Of a stretch of 64,000 nucleotides of DNA, positions 37,369 through 46,927 are shown one piece after another. The notes beneath the pieces are model-generated. The model had not been told where the DNA came from. It was given only the letters and a program-made list of their open reading frames with translations, and ran no database searches. The stretch lies in NCBI RefSeq assembly GCF_900112225.1, contig NZ_FOLD01000001.1, positions 186,001 to 250,000 of the forward strand, given 5' to 3'. How positions within the stretch are numbered: the stretch's first letter is position 1; the number at the start of each line of letters is the position of its first letter. The stretch comes from Massilia yuzhufengensis (GTDB lineage: Bacteria; Pseudomonadota; Gammaproteobacteria; Burkholderiales; Burkholderiaceae_D). The translations under genes were made by a program, and so were the position numbers.

Positions 37369-38499
37369 CTACCGGTGCAGTTGTGCCCCAATAGCGCGTA
37401 TGACCTGATCCTGCACCGTTTCCAATCCAACCCAGAGGGGCAGACGAACCAGCCGGTCACTAAGCTCATCGGTATTACTCATATCACCATGGCTTCTTCC
37501 CACGACTTTGCCGTGTGGGGAAGAGTGCAGCGGAACGTAATGGAATACTGTCGAGACGCCCGATTCCTTCATTCCGGCAATGAACTTTGTGCGGCTGTCC
37601 AAACTGGGCAGGAGCACGTAATACATATGAGCGTTGTGCATCGTGTTGGACGGCAAAGCTGGTCGACGCAGCCTTCCGGCCGCTTCGAACGACTCTAACT
37701 CAGCATGATACCGGTTCCAGATTGCCAGGCGCCTGTCGGTGATACCGGTCGCTTCTTCCATCTGAGCCCATAGGAATGCAGATATCAACTCACCCGGCAG
37801 GTAAGACGATCCACAATCTGCCCACGTATATTTGTCAACCTGCCCCCGGAAAAACTGGCTTCGATTCGTTCCCTTTTCCCTGATGATTTCGGCACGCTCG
37901 ATGAAGCGCGAGTCATTAACCAATAATGCCCCGCCCTCCCCGGAAATGATGTTTTTTGTTTCGTGGAAGGAAAAAGTGGCCATATGTCCAATACTGCCGA
38001 GTGCGCGCCCCTTATAAGTCGCCATCACGCCTTGCGCAGCATCTTCAATCACCAGCAGCTCGTGCCGACGAGCGATCTCCATGATCACGTCCATTTCGCA
38101 ACCAACGCCGGCATAATGTACGGGGACAATTGCTTTAGTGCGTGTAGTAATGGCCGCTTCGATCTTGGTCTCGTCAATGTTGAGAGTGTCTGACCGAATA
38201 TCGACAAATACAGGGGTGGCGCCCCTCAAGACGAAAGCGTTAGCTGTCGATACGAAGGTGTAGGACGGCATGATGACCTCATCGCCAGGCCGTATATCGG
38301 CGAGAATAGCGGCCATTTCAAGCGCAGCGGTGCACGAATGTGTCAACAACACGCGCGCTGCGCCTGTACGGTTCTCAAGCCAGCCTGAGCACTGTTTGGT
38401 AAAAATGCCGTCGCCCGCAAGATGACCGTTTGCATGTGCTTGCGCTATGAACCAAAGTTCCTTGCCGGTCATGTAAGGTTTATTGAATGGAATAGTCAT
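37369..38499 (-). CDS. rffA: dTDP-4-amino-4,6-dideoxygalactose transaminase (RffA/WecE type)
   Basis: 376 residues from ATG 38499 (MTIPFNKPYMTGKE), which overlaps the GtrA stop by ATGA; an extension to 38544 lies in gtrA. DegT/DnrJ-family PLP fold: the PLP Lys is in FHETKNIISGEGG, preceded by VIEDAAQG. The start IPFNKPYMTGKE and the whole-length look match RffA/WecE, which moves an amino group from glutamate to dTDP-4-keto-6-deoxyglucose to give dTDP-Fuc4N. The family has other sugar substrates, so the exact product is inferred. Confidence 0.88.
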   Translation of the reverse strand: MTIPFNKPYMTGKELWFIAQAHANGHLAGDGIFTKQCSGWLENRTGAARVLLTHSCTAALEMAAILADIRPGDEVIMPSYTFVSTANAFVLRGATPVFVDIRSDTLNIDETKIEAAITTRTKAIVPVHYAGVGCEMDVIMEIARRHELLVIEDAAQGVMATYKGRALGSIGHMATFSFHETKNIISGEGGALLVNDSRFIERAEIIREKGTNRSQFFRGQVDKYTWADCGSSYLPGELISAFLWAQMEEATGITDRRLAIWNRYHAELESFEAAGRLRRPALPSNTMHNAHMYYVLLPSLDSRTKFIAGMKESGVSTVFHYVPLHSSPHGKVVGRSHGDMSNTDELSDRLVRLPLWVGLETVQDQVIRAIGAQLHR

Positions 38500-38903
38500 T
38501 GCGAGACCTTGGCTGAGTGGGTTGAGCTTGGACCGAATACCCAAAATTTTTGAAGCAGAAACATCAGAACGGCCACCGTAGCGATCATGATTGCCTGAAC
38601 CGGTGCATGTGGGTAGTGCGCATAATCCACAAGGAGAATGAGCATGGTCAGATTAAACAGGTAACCAACGCCGTAGGCCAGCAAGTAACGCGGCAGCACA
38701 AGGCGGTCCGGCCCATCGTGCTGAAAAGACCAGCGCTTATTGAAAAAAAACGTCTGCAGCGTTCCGATCAGAAAAAGCAGACTCATTGCGGACTTTGGTC
38801 CAAGCCCTAGCCATGTGAGTAACAGATACCAGAGAAATCCCAGAGCATTTGAAGCGACGCCGACTATTGCGAAACGCAGAAATTGGGAAAGCGTCGTCCT
38901 CAT
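38496..38903 (-). CDS. GtrA-family membrane protein, first copy
   Basis: 135 residues with four hydrophobic helices (about 10-35, 40-55, 70-95, 102-125). The family motif FFFNKRWSF lies after the second helix and FLLQKFWVF after the last. GtrA proteins are thought to flip polyprenyl-phosphate-linked sugars across the inner membrane. Its start overlaps the WbqC stop and its stop overlaps the rffA start, both as ATGA, so translation is coupled across three genes. Confidence 0.9.
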   Translation of the reverse strand: MRTTLSQFLRFAIVGVASNALGFLWYLLLTWLGLGPKSAMSLLFLIGTLQTFFFNKRWSFQHDGPDRLVLPRYLLAYGVGYLFNLTMLILLVDYAHYPHAPVQAIMIATVAVLMFLLQKFWVFGPSSTHSAKVSQ

Positions 38904-39607
38904 ACTTCAACTTTCGCACCGCGCCATCCCCAGATCATGTCTGCAGCGTTTGGACCTGTATTAAATAGCAGATCAATGATAGATACGCCGTGGTCAAACG
39001 GTGGTGGAGTTTGCGGATAAGTCGGATATCCTGAATAATCTTTCCATACAAGTTGGACGCCGATATCGCGGAATCGCTCCTCCTCTATATAGCTTTTTGC
39101 CGCCGGCCCAGAAATGTAGTGCGTGGCTCCCGTTTGCCGAACCAGATCGATCAACCGATCCAGGCGCTGCCCGGTGAGCGCGTAATGGCGCGAGTCGTCG
39201 AACTTGACGTCGATGCCGAGCAGCTCAGAGGAAATACTCTTAATAACGTGCTGATTCAGCTCGGAAAGTGACTGCCAGCGGCGAGCCAGATAGACATCTT
39301 CAAAAAACCGACGATACAGTTTGAAAAACGGGCTGCCGCGGTAGTTCTGCTTTATGCTTTCCCAGTGCGAAGCCTGCCAATTGGTATCGGTGAGTTCCAC
39401 TTCGCAAATTAGGCGATTTGCGTTGGTGCCGGTTGGGATGGTGAGCCACTTGGGGCCGCCAGCCATCATAATTTTGTTGCGGTTTCGCCAGTCATTCTTT
39501 GTGTATTGCACATCATCGTAGAAAATGAACACATCAGCGTCGTGGATGAGATCGAAGTAGCCCTTCCACGGGATGTAGTTCGACTGCAGTACTACAACCT
39601 TCTTCAT
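38900..39607 (-). CDS. WbqC-family protein
   Basis: 235 residues from ATG 39607 (MKKVVVLQSNYIPWKGYFDL), which overlaps the acyltransferase stop by ATGA. The WbqC signature is clear: QSNYIPWKGYFD, then FIFYDDVQYTKNDWRNRNKI near residue 30 and the motif YISGPAAKSYI. The family is found in O-antigen clusters and has no firmly established activity that I can cite. Position between an acyltransferase and GtrA implies a role in modifying an amino-sugar before or during transfer. Confidence 0.85.
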   Translation of the reverse strand: MKKVVVLQSNYIPWKGYFDLIHDADVFIFYDDVQYTKNDWRNRNKIMMAGGPKWLTIPTGTNANRLICEVELTDTNWQASHWESIKQNYRGSPFFKLYRRFFEDVYLARRWQSLSELNQHVIKSISSELLGIDVKFDDSRHYALTGQRLDRLIDLVRQTGATHYISGPAAKSYIEEERFRDIGVQLVWKDYSGYPTYPQTPPPFDHGVSIIDLLFNTGPNAADMIWGWRGAKVEV

Positions 39608-40170
39608 GCTGGCGCCTTCAAAAAACTTGATAACATCTTGATTCTTGTCGACGGTGGGACATCGCAATGATCGACAATTGCAGCTCCTGCGCCGACAAAA
39701 CTGTGCGCGCCGAGGTTAACATAGCCACATAACGTCGCGTTAGGAGAAATAAAGCAATTAGCGCCGACCACGCAATCATGGTTGACGCACGATCCTGGCC
39801 AAGCAACGACAATCTCGCCAATTCTCGCGCGAACATCGACTACGCTGCCTGCCATGAGCATGGCTCCGTCCTCAACCGTGGCAGATCCCGCTACATAGGC
39901 GCGTGGGTGCACCAGGGCAGGGGCCGCGTAGCCGGCAGCGCGTATTTGTTGCCAAGCTTCCCAACGTGCTGGCATATTGTTATATCCCACTGCCAGTGCA
40001 ACGCCATATTCACCGGGTGGATGGCTTAGTCGTACCTCTTCGAGTGAACCTACGATTTGCGCGCCCTGCGTGAAATCATCAATAAATCCGACGACATCGT
40101 GGCCACAGTCAGTGACGAGTTCCGCGACCGTATGGGAAAATTCCCGTGAACCGTATATAAGAACCTGCAT
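39604..40170 (-). CDS. NeuD/PglD-type sugar acyltransferase
   Basis: 188 residues, AGGAAGG just before ATG 40170. The N-terminal 80 residues form a Rossmann-like sugar-nucleotide-binding part (LIYGSREFSHTVAELV, VVGFIDD). The C-terminal half has the left-handed beta-helix hexapeptide repeat, with the expected His in SCVNHDCVVGANCFISPNATLCG and an AHSFVGAGAAI turn. It probably acylates the 4-amino group of the sugar made by the aminotransferase, using acetyl-CoA. The donor and sugar are inferred. Confidence 0.85.
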   Translation of the reverse strand: MQVLIYGSREFSHTVAELVTDCGHDVVGFIDDFTQGAQIVGSLEEVRLSHPPGEYGVALAVGYNNMPARWEAWQQIRAAGYAAPALVHPRAYVAGSATVEDGAMLMAGSVVDVRARIGEIVVAWPGSCVNHDCVVGANCFISPNATLCGYVNLGAHSFVGAGAAIVDHCDVPPSTRIKMLSSFLKAPA

Positions 40171-40219
40171 ATTCCTTCCTGCTCAGGTAACCTGCCGGAC
40201 GCCGGAGCACCGATGCGCA

Positions 40220-41170
40220 TTAGCGATAAATGTCCTTGATTATGTAAGTGGGACGGTTTTGTACTTGAGTAAAAACTTTCCCTAAGTAGATTCCTATAAT
40301 TCCTAGGCCAGTTGTCAAGATGCCGAGACTCAGCGTCATCACTGCCATCATTGAGGTAAATCCGATAACAGCGTCATCAAAAACAAGTTTGCGGAAAAGT
40401 AGATAAAATAAATATAGAAAGCTCACTGAAGTAATCATCATCCCGATATTGAACATCCAGACTAGCGGCATTGCAGAAAATGAGCTCACCGCATTTATCA
40501 TGAGGTGTATCCGTCGCAACAGTGTGTAGCTGCTTTTACCCTCTCTTTGTTTTTTCTTGAGGGAAAGTCCAACCTGATCGAAGCCTGTCCAACTCATCAT
40601 TCCGCCCATAAATAGATTATAGTCGCCTAGTTGGAGCAACGCTTCGACGTAGCGTCGAGTCATCAAGCGTTCGGTTGCTATATTCTCGGGAATTTGGATA
40701 TCACTGAGCAAATTGAACGTCTTGTAGAAAAATCCTCCACTAGCTCGTTCAAACAAGCCGCCTTTTCGCAGTTCTTGGAAACCATAAACCATGTCACAAT
40801 CTGTCGCTTGCAGCTTCGCTTTGAATTCACCTAAGACAAGCGGCGACACCTCCAAATCGCAATCGATCAACATAATGAGGTCGCCCCTGGCATGACGCAG
40901 GCCTGCCTGCATGGCGTAGTGATGGCCGAAGTTGCGCGATAAATCGACAATGACCAACTCAGGAATATCCTGCCGCCGACTGATCGCATAGCCTACAGAA
41001 TCATCTGGCGATCCGTCGTTCACGAGAACGATTTCAAAACTCTCGCAGCCGCTTTCCTTGGCCGCTTGTACAGACTCTGCCAGGAACTGGTCAAGAAAGC
41101 GCCGCGATCGGTACATCGTCGACACGATGCTCAACGTTGGGTGAACTGTTGCAGGAATATTTACCATCAT
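40220..41170 (-). CDS. Polyprenyl-phosphate glycosyltransferase, GT2 (GtrB/ArnC type)
   Basis: About 316 residues from ATG 41170 (or 41167); a TTG further up at 41230 is less likely. The GT-A domain carries LSIVSTMYRSRRFL, VLVNDGSPDDS and the DXD-like LIDCDLEVSP. Two C-terminal membrane helices (about 235-260 and 270-300) match GtrB/ArnC/DPM1 enzymes, which put a sugar on undecaprenyl phosphate. It is the first gene of the leftward set, 49 bases before the acyltransferase. No good ribosome-binding site is visible. Confidence 0.85.
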   Translation of the reverse strand: MMVNIPATVHPTLSIVSTMYRSRRFLDQFLAESVQAAKESGCESFEIVLVNDGSPDDSVGYAISRRQDIPELVIVDLSRNFGHHYAMQAGLRHARGDLIMLIDCDLEVSPLVLGEFKAKLQATDCDMVYGFQELRKGGLFERASGGFFYKTFNLLSDIQIPENIATERLMTRRYVEALLQLGDYNLFMGGMMSWTGFDQVGLSLKKKQREGKSSYTLLRRIHLMINAVSSFSAMPLVWMFNIGMMITSVSFLYLFYLLFRKLVFDDAVIGFTSMMAVMTLSLGILTTGLGIIGIYLGKVFTQVQNRPTYIIKDIYR

Positions 41171-41442
41171 TTGAAAGGAAGACTTTGTATAGTAGGAGGT
41201 CGTCGAGCGCGACCGTACATACTTGCGCAAATTTTAGCATATCTGCAACCATTTTTTGATGTCATTAACAAAATACAACGGTCATGCACTGTCCCCATCT
41301 TCTGCGGTACCATCTTGCCACTGATGAGTGTCGTCCTACGATTTCATGACTTGTTGCGAGTCCAAAATTTTGGTCGCAAACGAGATATCGCAAGCACTCA
41401 TGCATCTCTCAGTCAGTAGCGCCAACCGTTCATCGACCGCCC

Positions 41443-43539
41443 ATGCCAATTCTGAAATTTCCGTCCTTCCTCGCAGCTGCGCAAGAGAGGCAAACTCGAA
41501 TCGCTCTAGCCGCACCATTTTTAACGGTATTGTTCTTGAGCTTCTGGCATTGGCGCATCGCTGAAAACTTTTCGTTGCGTGCGTTGGCGTCCTATCTATT
41601 TCTGATTGGACTGTTTGCTGGGTACGGGAAAATTTTCCTGACTCTTATACGCGATCGCTTCACGCAGGTTGCCGGCTTTCCGCTGCAGCTTTTATCAGGG
41701 TTTTTCGTATTTAACACCGCGTTCTTCATTTTGACGCTGGTGTCAACGCTTGGCATGAGAGTCAACCTCCTCATCATGGCGCTGGTATGTCTTGCTGGAT
41801 TATGGGTATTGCGTAAGCGCGTTATTGCGAACCCGAATGTTTACGATCCTATCCCGGCGCTGCTTGCAGTCGTAGTTTCAGGTATCGCTGCGACTATCTG
41901 GGTAACCGATTCCCAAGCGCCGACGATAGCTAAAAATGGCGTGATGATTTATCAGACATGGCAGGATACCTTCATCCATGTGCGAGAAATCAGCGAGTTC
42001 GCACAGGCACGTGGCGTAGCCACCATACATGACCTTCGCCTTGCCGGGGTTGCTGCACCAATTTATCATTTCGCCAGTTATGTCACGGCGGCCGCCGTGA
42101 CCCTTGTCACACCCTTGTCTGCTTTGGAAGCATACTCAGGCTTTCAACTTCCATTCGGAATTTTTCTGACCGGCCTTGGCGCATTTTCTCTGATTTCCAC
42201 GCTATTAGGACGATGGCCGGCAGTCGTAGGCGTGGTCGCAGTCGTTTTGCTTCCCGACGCTTATCACCAAGGTTTTGGGAATAGATATCTGAGTTACAGC
42301 TTCCTCGCTCAAGTCAATCTCGGCATGCTGTATGGCATTGCTTGCGCTGCAATATCATGGATGTTCATACTAGAGGCATGCCGCCGTCAGAAGTATAGCT
42401 TTATTTTGGTGGCCTATATATTTCTAACAATGAGTTTGTTTTACAAAGCGCATGTGTTTGTTGCAAACGCGTTCTTGATAATGATTTACCCATGCATATT
42501 TTTCGAGACAATCAAGCTTCGTCTTCGCGTATTTCTCGGAATTTTGGGAATCGCACTATTTATTGCGGTGATAGCATTGTCACAAAGCACAGGTAAGGTT
42601 CCGTTATTGACGCTTGATTTTAGTGGCATACCGAAGTACTCGGCTGATCTGTTGGATGATTTCGATCAAGGTGGCCTTAAAGATTTTTTCACTCGTATAT
42701 TTCTCGTAGAGCGCCCCTCAAAGCCATTACAGGGATTATATGCCGTTACAATGATTCTGGTTTCGACATTTGGCTTCTGGCTACCCGCCTTGGCTGCCGT
42801 TTTGATTGGGGCGCGCAAACATTTGCCATTGGTCGTTCTGATATTTCCAGTTATTGTTCTTATTAATTATGTCGTTATGGCCACGGGCCTTGCATACGAT
42901 ACTCGAGGAATCGGTTCCCCCGATGAGATGATGAACCGGCCTCTGGTTTGGGCTTATTACGTCATAGCCGCGTGGACCGGCGGCACTGCATATTTTCTTA
43001 TCTTCGGTGATAAGTTACCGGCCACTTCCACTTCCAAATTCAGTCTGGGTGTTGCGGGAGTAGTTGCGCTGCTTGCACCGCTACCGTTTTATGAGCGGCT
43101 TCAAACCTTTCCTGCTTGGAAAATGGGAAGGTATGCCGATTTTAACGCTACTCCTGAATGTCTGGTCAGGGCGGCCGAATTCATCCGGGACAAAAGCGAA
43201 GTCCCCGAAATTATTCAAGACTCGGCGAACGATCCGAAATTCATATTCACTGCGCTGGCTGAACGGCAGAGCTACGTGAGCGCTGGTCCATTCGGGCCAA
43301 AGTTTGCGCCGGTGCAAGATCGTGCTACGGCGCTAGTAGATTTTATGGAGCTGAACAACGAAAACGATGTTCTAAATTTTGTCTCAAAGCGAAATATCTC
43401 CTGGTTCTTGCTGCGCCCTGACAACAAAGTTGCTTGGCCAAGTTCGGTGTTCACAAGAGTGAAGTTCAAATGTGGTGGTTACAAACTTTTCAAGTTTTCT
43501 CATGATCACGTTGAGCTAACGGAAGCGAACCGGTTGTAA
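41443..43539 (+). CDS. Large polytopic membrane protein, probable GT-C glycosyltransferase
   Basis: 698 residues with at least ten hydrophobic helices between residues 20 and 545 and a soluble C-terminal domain of about 150. An Asp pair-like acidic site in the first loops typical of GT-C enzymes is not obvious. The stretch TWQDTFIHVREISEFAQ and IYHFASYVTAA are the best polar loop motifs. Base composition is clearly more A/T-rich than the housekeeping part. It is divergent from the GT2 gene (272 bases apart). By analogy with Gtr systems it could transfer a lipid-linked sugar in the periplasm. Confidence 0.6.
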   Translation: MPILKFPSFLAAAQERQTRIALAAPFLTVLFLSFWHWRIAENFSLRALASYLFLIGLFAGYGKIFLTLIRDRFTQVAGFPLQLLSGFFVFNTAFFILTLVSTLGMRVNLLIMALVCLAGLWVLRKRVIANPNVYDPIPALLAVVVSGIAATIWVTDSQAPTIAKNGVMIYQTWQDTFIHVREISEFAQARGVATIHDLRLAGVAAPIYHFASYVTAAAVTLVTPLSALEAYSGFQLPFGIFLTGLGAFSLISTLLGRWPAVVGVVAVVLLPDAYHQGFGNRYLSYSFLAQVNLGMLYGIACAAISWMFILEACRRQKYSFILVAYIFLTMSLFYKAHVFVANAFLIMIYPCIFFETIKLRLRVFLGILGIALFIAVIALSQSTGKVPLLTLDFSGIPKYSADLLDDFDQGGLKDFFTRIFLVERPSKPLQGLYAVTMILVSTFGFWLPALAAVLIGARKHLPLVVLIFPVIVLINYVVMATGLAYDTRGIGSPDEMMNRPLVWAYYVIAAWTGGTAYFLIFGDKLPATSTSKFSLGVAGVVALLAPLPFYERLQTFPAWKMGRYADFNATPECLVRAAEFIRDKSEVPEIIQDSANDPKFIFTALAERQSYVSAGPFGPKFAPVQDRATALVDFMELNNENDVLNFVSKRNISWFLLRPDNKVAWPSSVFTRVKFKCGGYKLFKFSHDHVELTEANRL

Positions 43540-44470
43540 GTCGTATCGCGAACCGTCGTCGTCTGTGCCACCGTCTGTGTCCCCTGCTGACGTCTGCAAC
43601 CGCCCAGGATTGGCCGAACGGTTGGCGCTGGCAATGAGTGACTTGTAGCGCCGAGTTGTACTCGACGTGCTCGACAGTGCGTGTGGTGACAGCGCGTCGG
43701 AGTCAATTCACGGCAGTCGCTAGCGCCAAGCATTTCCAACTGCAACGCCTTACCGCTGTGTAGTTTGGTTGGAAGTGCTGGCCGTCATATCTAATGAAGT
43801 CTTAAATGGGACTTCAGCAAATGAGACGTGCGTCGATATTGCGCGCAGGCCGGGACGGCGGAATGCAACTTTGGTCAATGGCCTCGATCCCTTCAGTCGG
43901 AGCGCTCCCAAATTTGATATTTGGCATGCGTCGACATGGACAATCAGTATTCCGAGGCGCAGTCAGTACGATGAAATAATACTCCGCCCCGGCATGATCA
44001 GATTAGCTGAGTGATGGGCGCCTCCATTAAAACGAGTTTACGACAGGCATGTATGGGTTGTTTATCGAAACGCTAAGAGCTTTCACAGTTGCCTCGAACT
44101 TCACTCACCCTACACAAAATTCCGCATGATGTATCTTGACCAGTTGAACACGCAATCGAAAGAAACAAAAAAGTATACGCCACAAATTTTATAAATTTTC
44201 TAGCTCGCGGCATATCACATACGACTTTTGAGTATAGTGAATATGGATTTCGGCCGTGACGGACCGCCTCGCTGCCTTTTTCCATTTCCGATAAATGGGG
44301 TGAGCAAGCAAGAGCGGATCGCCTTGGTTAATTGCGGCAGCAGGGGTGCAAGTGGTACGTAGCGATTTCCAAGATCGCTGCGTACCCTTAGGTAATCTGT
44401 CCCGGAATCAAATAAAATTCCACGATTGGAATACAAAAAAATATGCTGCGGTCTTGTATGTTCGAACTAT
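43540..44470. other. 930-base gap without a convincing gene
   Basis: Low-quality open frames only. Composition changes from mixed to A/T-rich across the gap. I see no insertion-sequence ends, no transposase motif and no clear terminator. A weak inverted repeat TGAAGTC/GACTTCA (43795-43816) is present. The gap may be the remains of lost glycan genes. Confidence 0.45.
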
Positions 44471-46183
44471 CTATTTAATTACTTTTTTTAATACGACGAC
44501 GCTTGATGTATTCCCTAAAAACCAGCGCTCGAAATTATAACGCGTTATTTCATCGTATCCAGGAAGCGGTCCGGACGCGATCATATAGGTGTCATCAGTG
44601 ACCCACCACCAACTCTTGTCTTCTCTGTATACGTAGTTCGCGTCGTAGGCTAACAATCCGTTAAATTCATAACCGCCGTCAATTTGATTTGGTCCAATCT
44701 GGCCCTGCGACATTAAATTGGTTGTCGCGACCCATCGCAATCGATTCCATTCGAGATAATCGTGCGTAGCCGTTACTGAAAAATAGCCAAAGGTCGAAAT
44801 CAAAAGTGCTGACAAACCGATATTAAACCTGAATCGGGCAATGTCTTCGGGGATCCCGCGCGCAAAAAGCACTAGCAGGAGAGGTAGAAACGGCAGCAAA
44901 TACCGATCCATCATTGGTAAGCTTCCAGTAATGAGCATTAGTACTCCAAAATAGGCCGCAGCGGGTACCAATAGCAGCCATGTTGGCCACGATTCTGCAC
45001 GTTGCTTCGGATCCCTAAGGTTGTGTACTGCATTTCTGCTGATCAATACGAGACAAAAAATGACGCAGCTGGCAGAAACAATCGAAAGAAAGCCGATGAT
45101 TGCCCATCCAGTTGATATCGATGACGGAACAATGGGCACGTTCAAGCCAAATTTGTAAGTATCGCGCAGCGTAATCGGACCGATGCCCCACTCATGGACG
45201 ATATTCGGCAGAAGTGGAGGGAGCAAGCCTTTCCACCACGTGACTAACGTAACCAGTACGACCCCGATCATTATGAAATAGTCACCACGAACTAAGGGTC
45301 GGGAAGTATATCGCCTAATCGCTGCGTGCACGGCTAACGTGATTAACGGTAGAAGAAACATTCCGAGATAAACAATCGTGGTGAGCCCGACTTGACGTAT
45401 ATACCAACCGCGACCACTGAAAGAAATCAGTTGATTTACGTTCGAGTGACCACTGAGAACAGGGATCCTGCCGGAGCTGACCAACCAGTATTGATAGCCG
45501 ATATGGATAAGAACACCTACTATTGCCGGAAGTGCAGCTTTAATTATGTTGCGTGCGGTGATGCCAAATCTAACTGGGTATGCAATGGCTAGTCCCAGTA
45601 AACTGATCACAGCGATTTGACGGATCAGCACGGCTACGAGAGAAAATGCAACTCCAAGCAGGATATCGCGGTGGTTTCTACATTGGAGGCCTCGTGCCAT
45701 AAAGAATATTGATATGATCTGCATGCTGACGAATGGGACGTCAGTCATGAAGCTATTCGCTAAAGAAAAATAGAATGGGTTCACAGCCAGCGACATTGCT
45801 CCTATCGTGGCGATGATCGAGGATTTATTGAACCGTTTGATCAGGAAATAGAGAGCTACTACGCCGCCCAGCCCTGCAACGAGTGAAGAGATTCGTAGTG
45901 CAGTGAATGAAAACCCGAAAGGCAGACAAAAAAAGGCGCCCCAATAAATTTGTGGGCCAACGTTCGCGCTCGAGGTACTAGGGAAATGATAGTATCCATT
46001 CTCAAGTACTGACTTGACTGCCTGCGCATACACCCAATCGTCGTTAAGCGGAAAATTTCCGATCGGATTTGCAATAAATACCATACAAACCCACAGAATG
46101 GAAATGACGCTGATAATAACTAGATCCGGATGTGCGGTTCGGCTCCCTGCTTTGGGCGTTGCCATTAATTTCGTGTTTGTCAT
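44471..46183 (-). CDS. GT39-like membrane glycosyltransferase
   Basis: 570 residues with about eleven membrane helices. The ArnT/PMT-type acidic motif appears early: FPLNDDWVYAQAV near residue 45, followed by a second acidic site in NSFMTDVPF at about 145. Such enzymes take a sugar from a polyprenyl carrier and add it to a glycan or lipid outside the inner membrane. Visibly A/T-rich codon use. It is the middle gene of the second Gtr-like set, with GtrA 312 bases upstream on the same strand. Start ATG at 46183; an ATG at 46165 is an alternative, and neither has a good ribosome-binding site. Confidence 0.75.
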   Translation of the reverse strand: MTNTKLMATPKAGSRTAHPDLVIISVISILWVCMVFIANPIGNFPLNDDWVYAQAVKSVLENGYYHFPSTSSANVGPQIYWGAFFCLPFGFSFTALRISSLVAGLGGVVALYFLIKRFNKSSIIATIGAMSLAVNPFYFSLANSFMTDVPFVSMQIISIFFMARGLQCRNHRDILLGVAFSLVAVLIRQIAVISLLGLAIAYPVRFGITARNIIKAALPAIVGVLIHIGYQYWLVSSGRIPVLSGHSNVNQLISFSGRGWYIRQVGLTTIVYLGMFLLPLITLAVHAAIRRYTSRPLVRGDYFIMIGVVLVTLVTWWKGLLPPLLPNIVHEWGIGPITLRDTYKFGLNVPIVPSSISTGWAIIGFLSIVSASCVIFCLVLISRNAVHNLRDPKQRAESWPTWLLLVPAAAYFGVLMLITGSLPMMDRYLLPFLPLLLVLFARGIPEDIARFRFNIGLSALLISTFGYFSVTATHDYLEWNRLRWVATTNLMSQGQIGPNQIDGGYEFNGLLAYDANYVYREDKSWWWVTDDTYMIASGPLPGYDEITRYNFERWFLGNTSSVVVLKKVIK

Positions 46184-46495
46184 GTTGATTTTTTAAATTA
46201 AGAAGGGCAATGGTGTTCGCGATTCTAATCAATGGCCTGCCACGCTTGTGTCGGAGGATGACAGTATATTCGGCTTGGTTAGCCAACGACGATTGTAAAT
46301 GCATCTCGTTATCGAGCCATGACTTATGCACGCATGCATTTTCATATCAAAAACGATCTTAGGCACGCGGGGCACGGCGTTCCAGCTTTCACTCCGATTA
46401 TCGTAGTCCGACCTGTTCAAGAGAATCGAGGTGCTTAGGTAAGTAAAGATGACGCCTCTTGATCGGACACGGAGAACGGCTTTCAACGCCTTCTG
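46184..46495. other. Gap between GtrA copy 2 and the GT39-like gene
   Basis: 312 A/T-leaning bases with no convincing gene. It probably contains the promoter for the GT39-like gene, but no clear -35/-10 pair was found. Confidence 0.4.
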
Positions 46496-46900
46496 TCATT
46501 CGATCCTTGATTTTCCAAACACGAAATAGCGTTGAAATATGTACCCTGTGGCAACGTTAAAAGGCAAGGCCAAAGCGCCGCCCACGAACTCATCGACTCC
46601 AATTTCTAGAAACAATCCTATCAAACCGATATTGATGAGATAGGCGATTATCCAAGAAAACACAAAGCGGCCGAATAAGCCCTTATCATTGTTTCGAAAA
46701 ACAAACTTTCCCTGGGTTTTGAAGCTTAGGATTATTCCCGCGACGAGTGAAATCATGCTGGCTACGGGATAGCTCGCGCCAAGATAGAGAGCGGCGGCAT
46801 AGACAGCGTAAGCAAAGGCGGTGTTCGCGACACCAACGATTAGGTAGCGCGCAAATGCTACGTCCCAGGCGGCGTGGATCCACTTGCGAGTGCTATTCAT
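46496..46900 (-). CDS. GtrA-family membrane protein, second copy
   Basis: 134 residues, four hydrophobic helices. The family motif occurs as SFKTQGKFVF after helix 2 and YIFQRYFVF after helix 4. Only distantly similar to the copy at 38.5 kb. Expected role: flipping a polyprenyl-linked sugar. It follows the GT2 gene by 27 bases and precedes the GT39-like transferase, giving a second Gtr-like order. Confidence 0.88.
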   Translation of the reverse strand: MNSTRKWIHAAWDVAFARYLIVGVANTAFAYAVYAAALYLGASYPVASMISLVAGIILSFKTQGKFVFRNNDKGLFGRFVFSWIIAYLINIGLIGLFLEIGVDEFVGGALALPFNVATGYIFQRYFVFGKSRIE

Positions 46901-46927
46901 CAGGATAGAATCTTTACAAAATGATGT

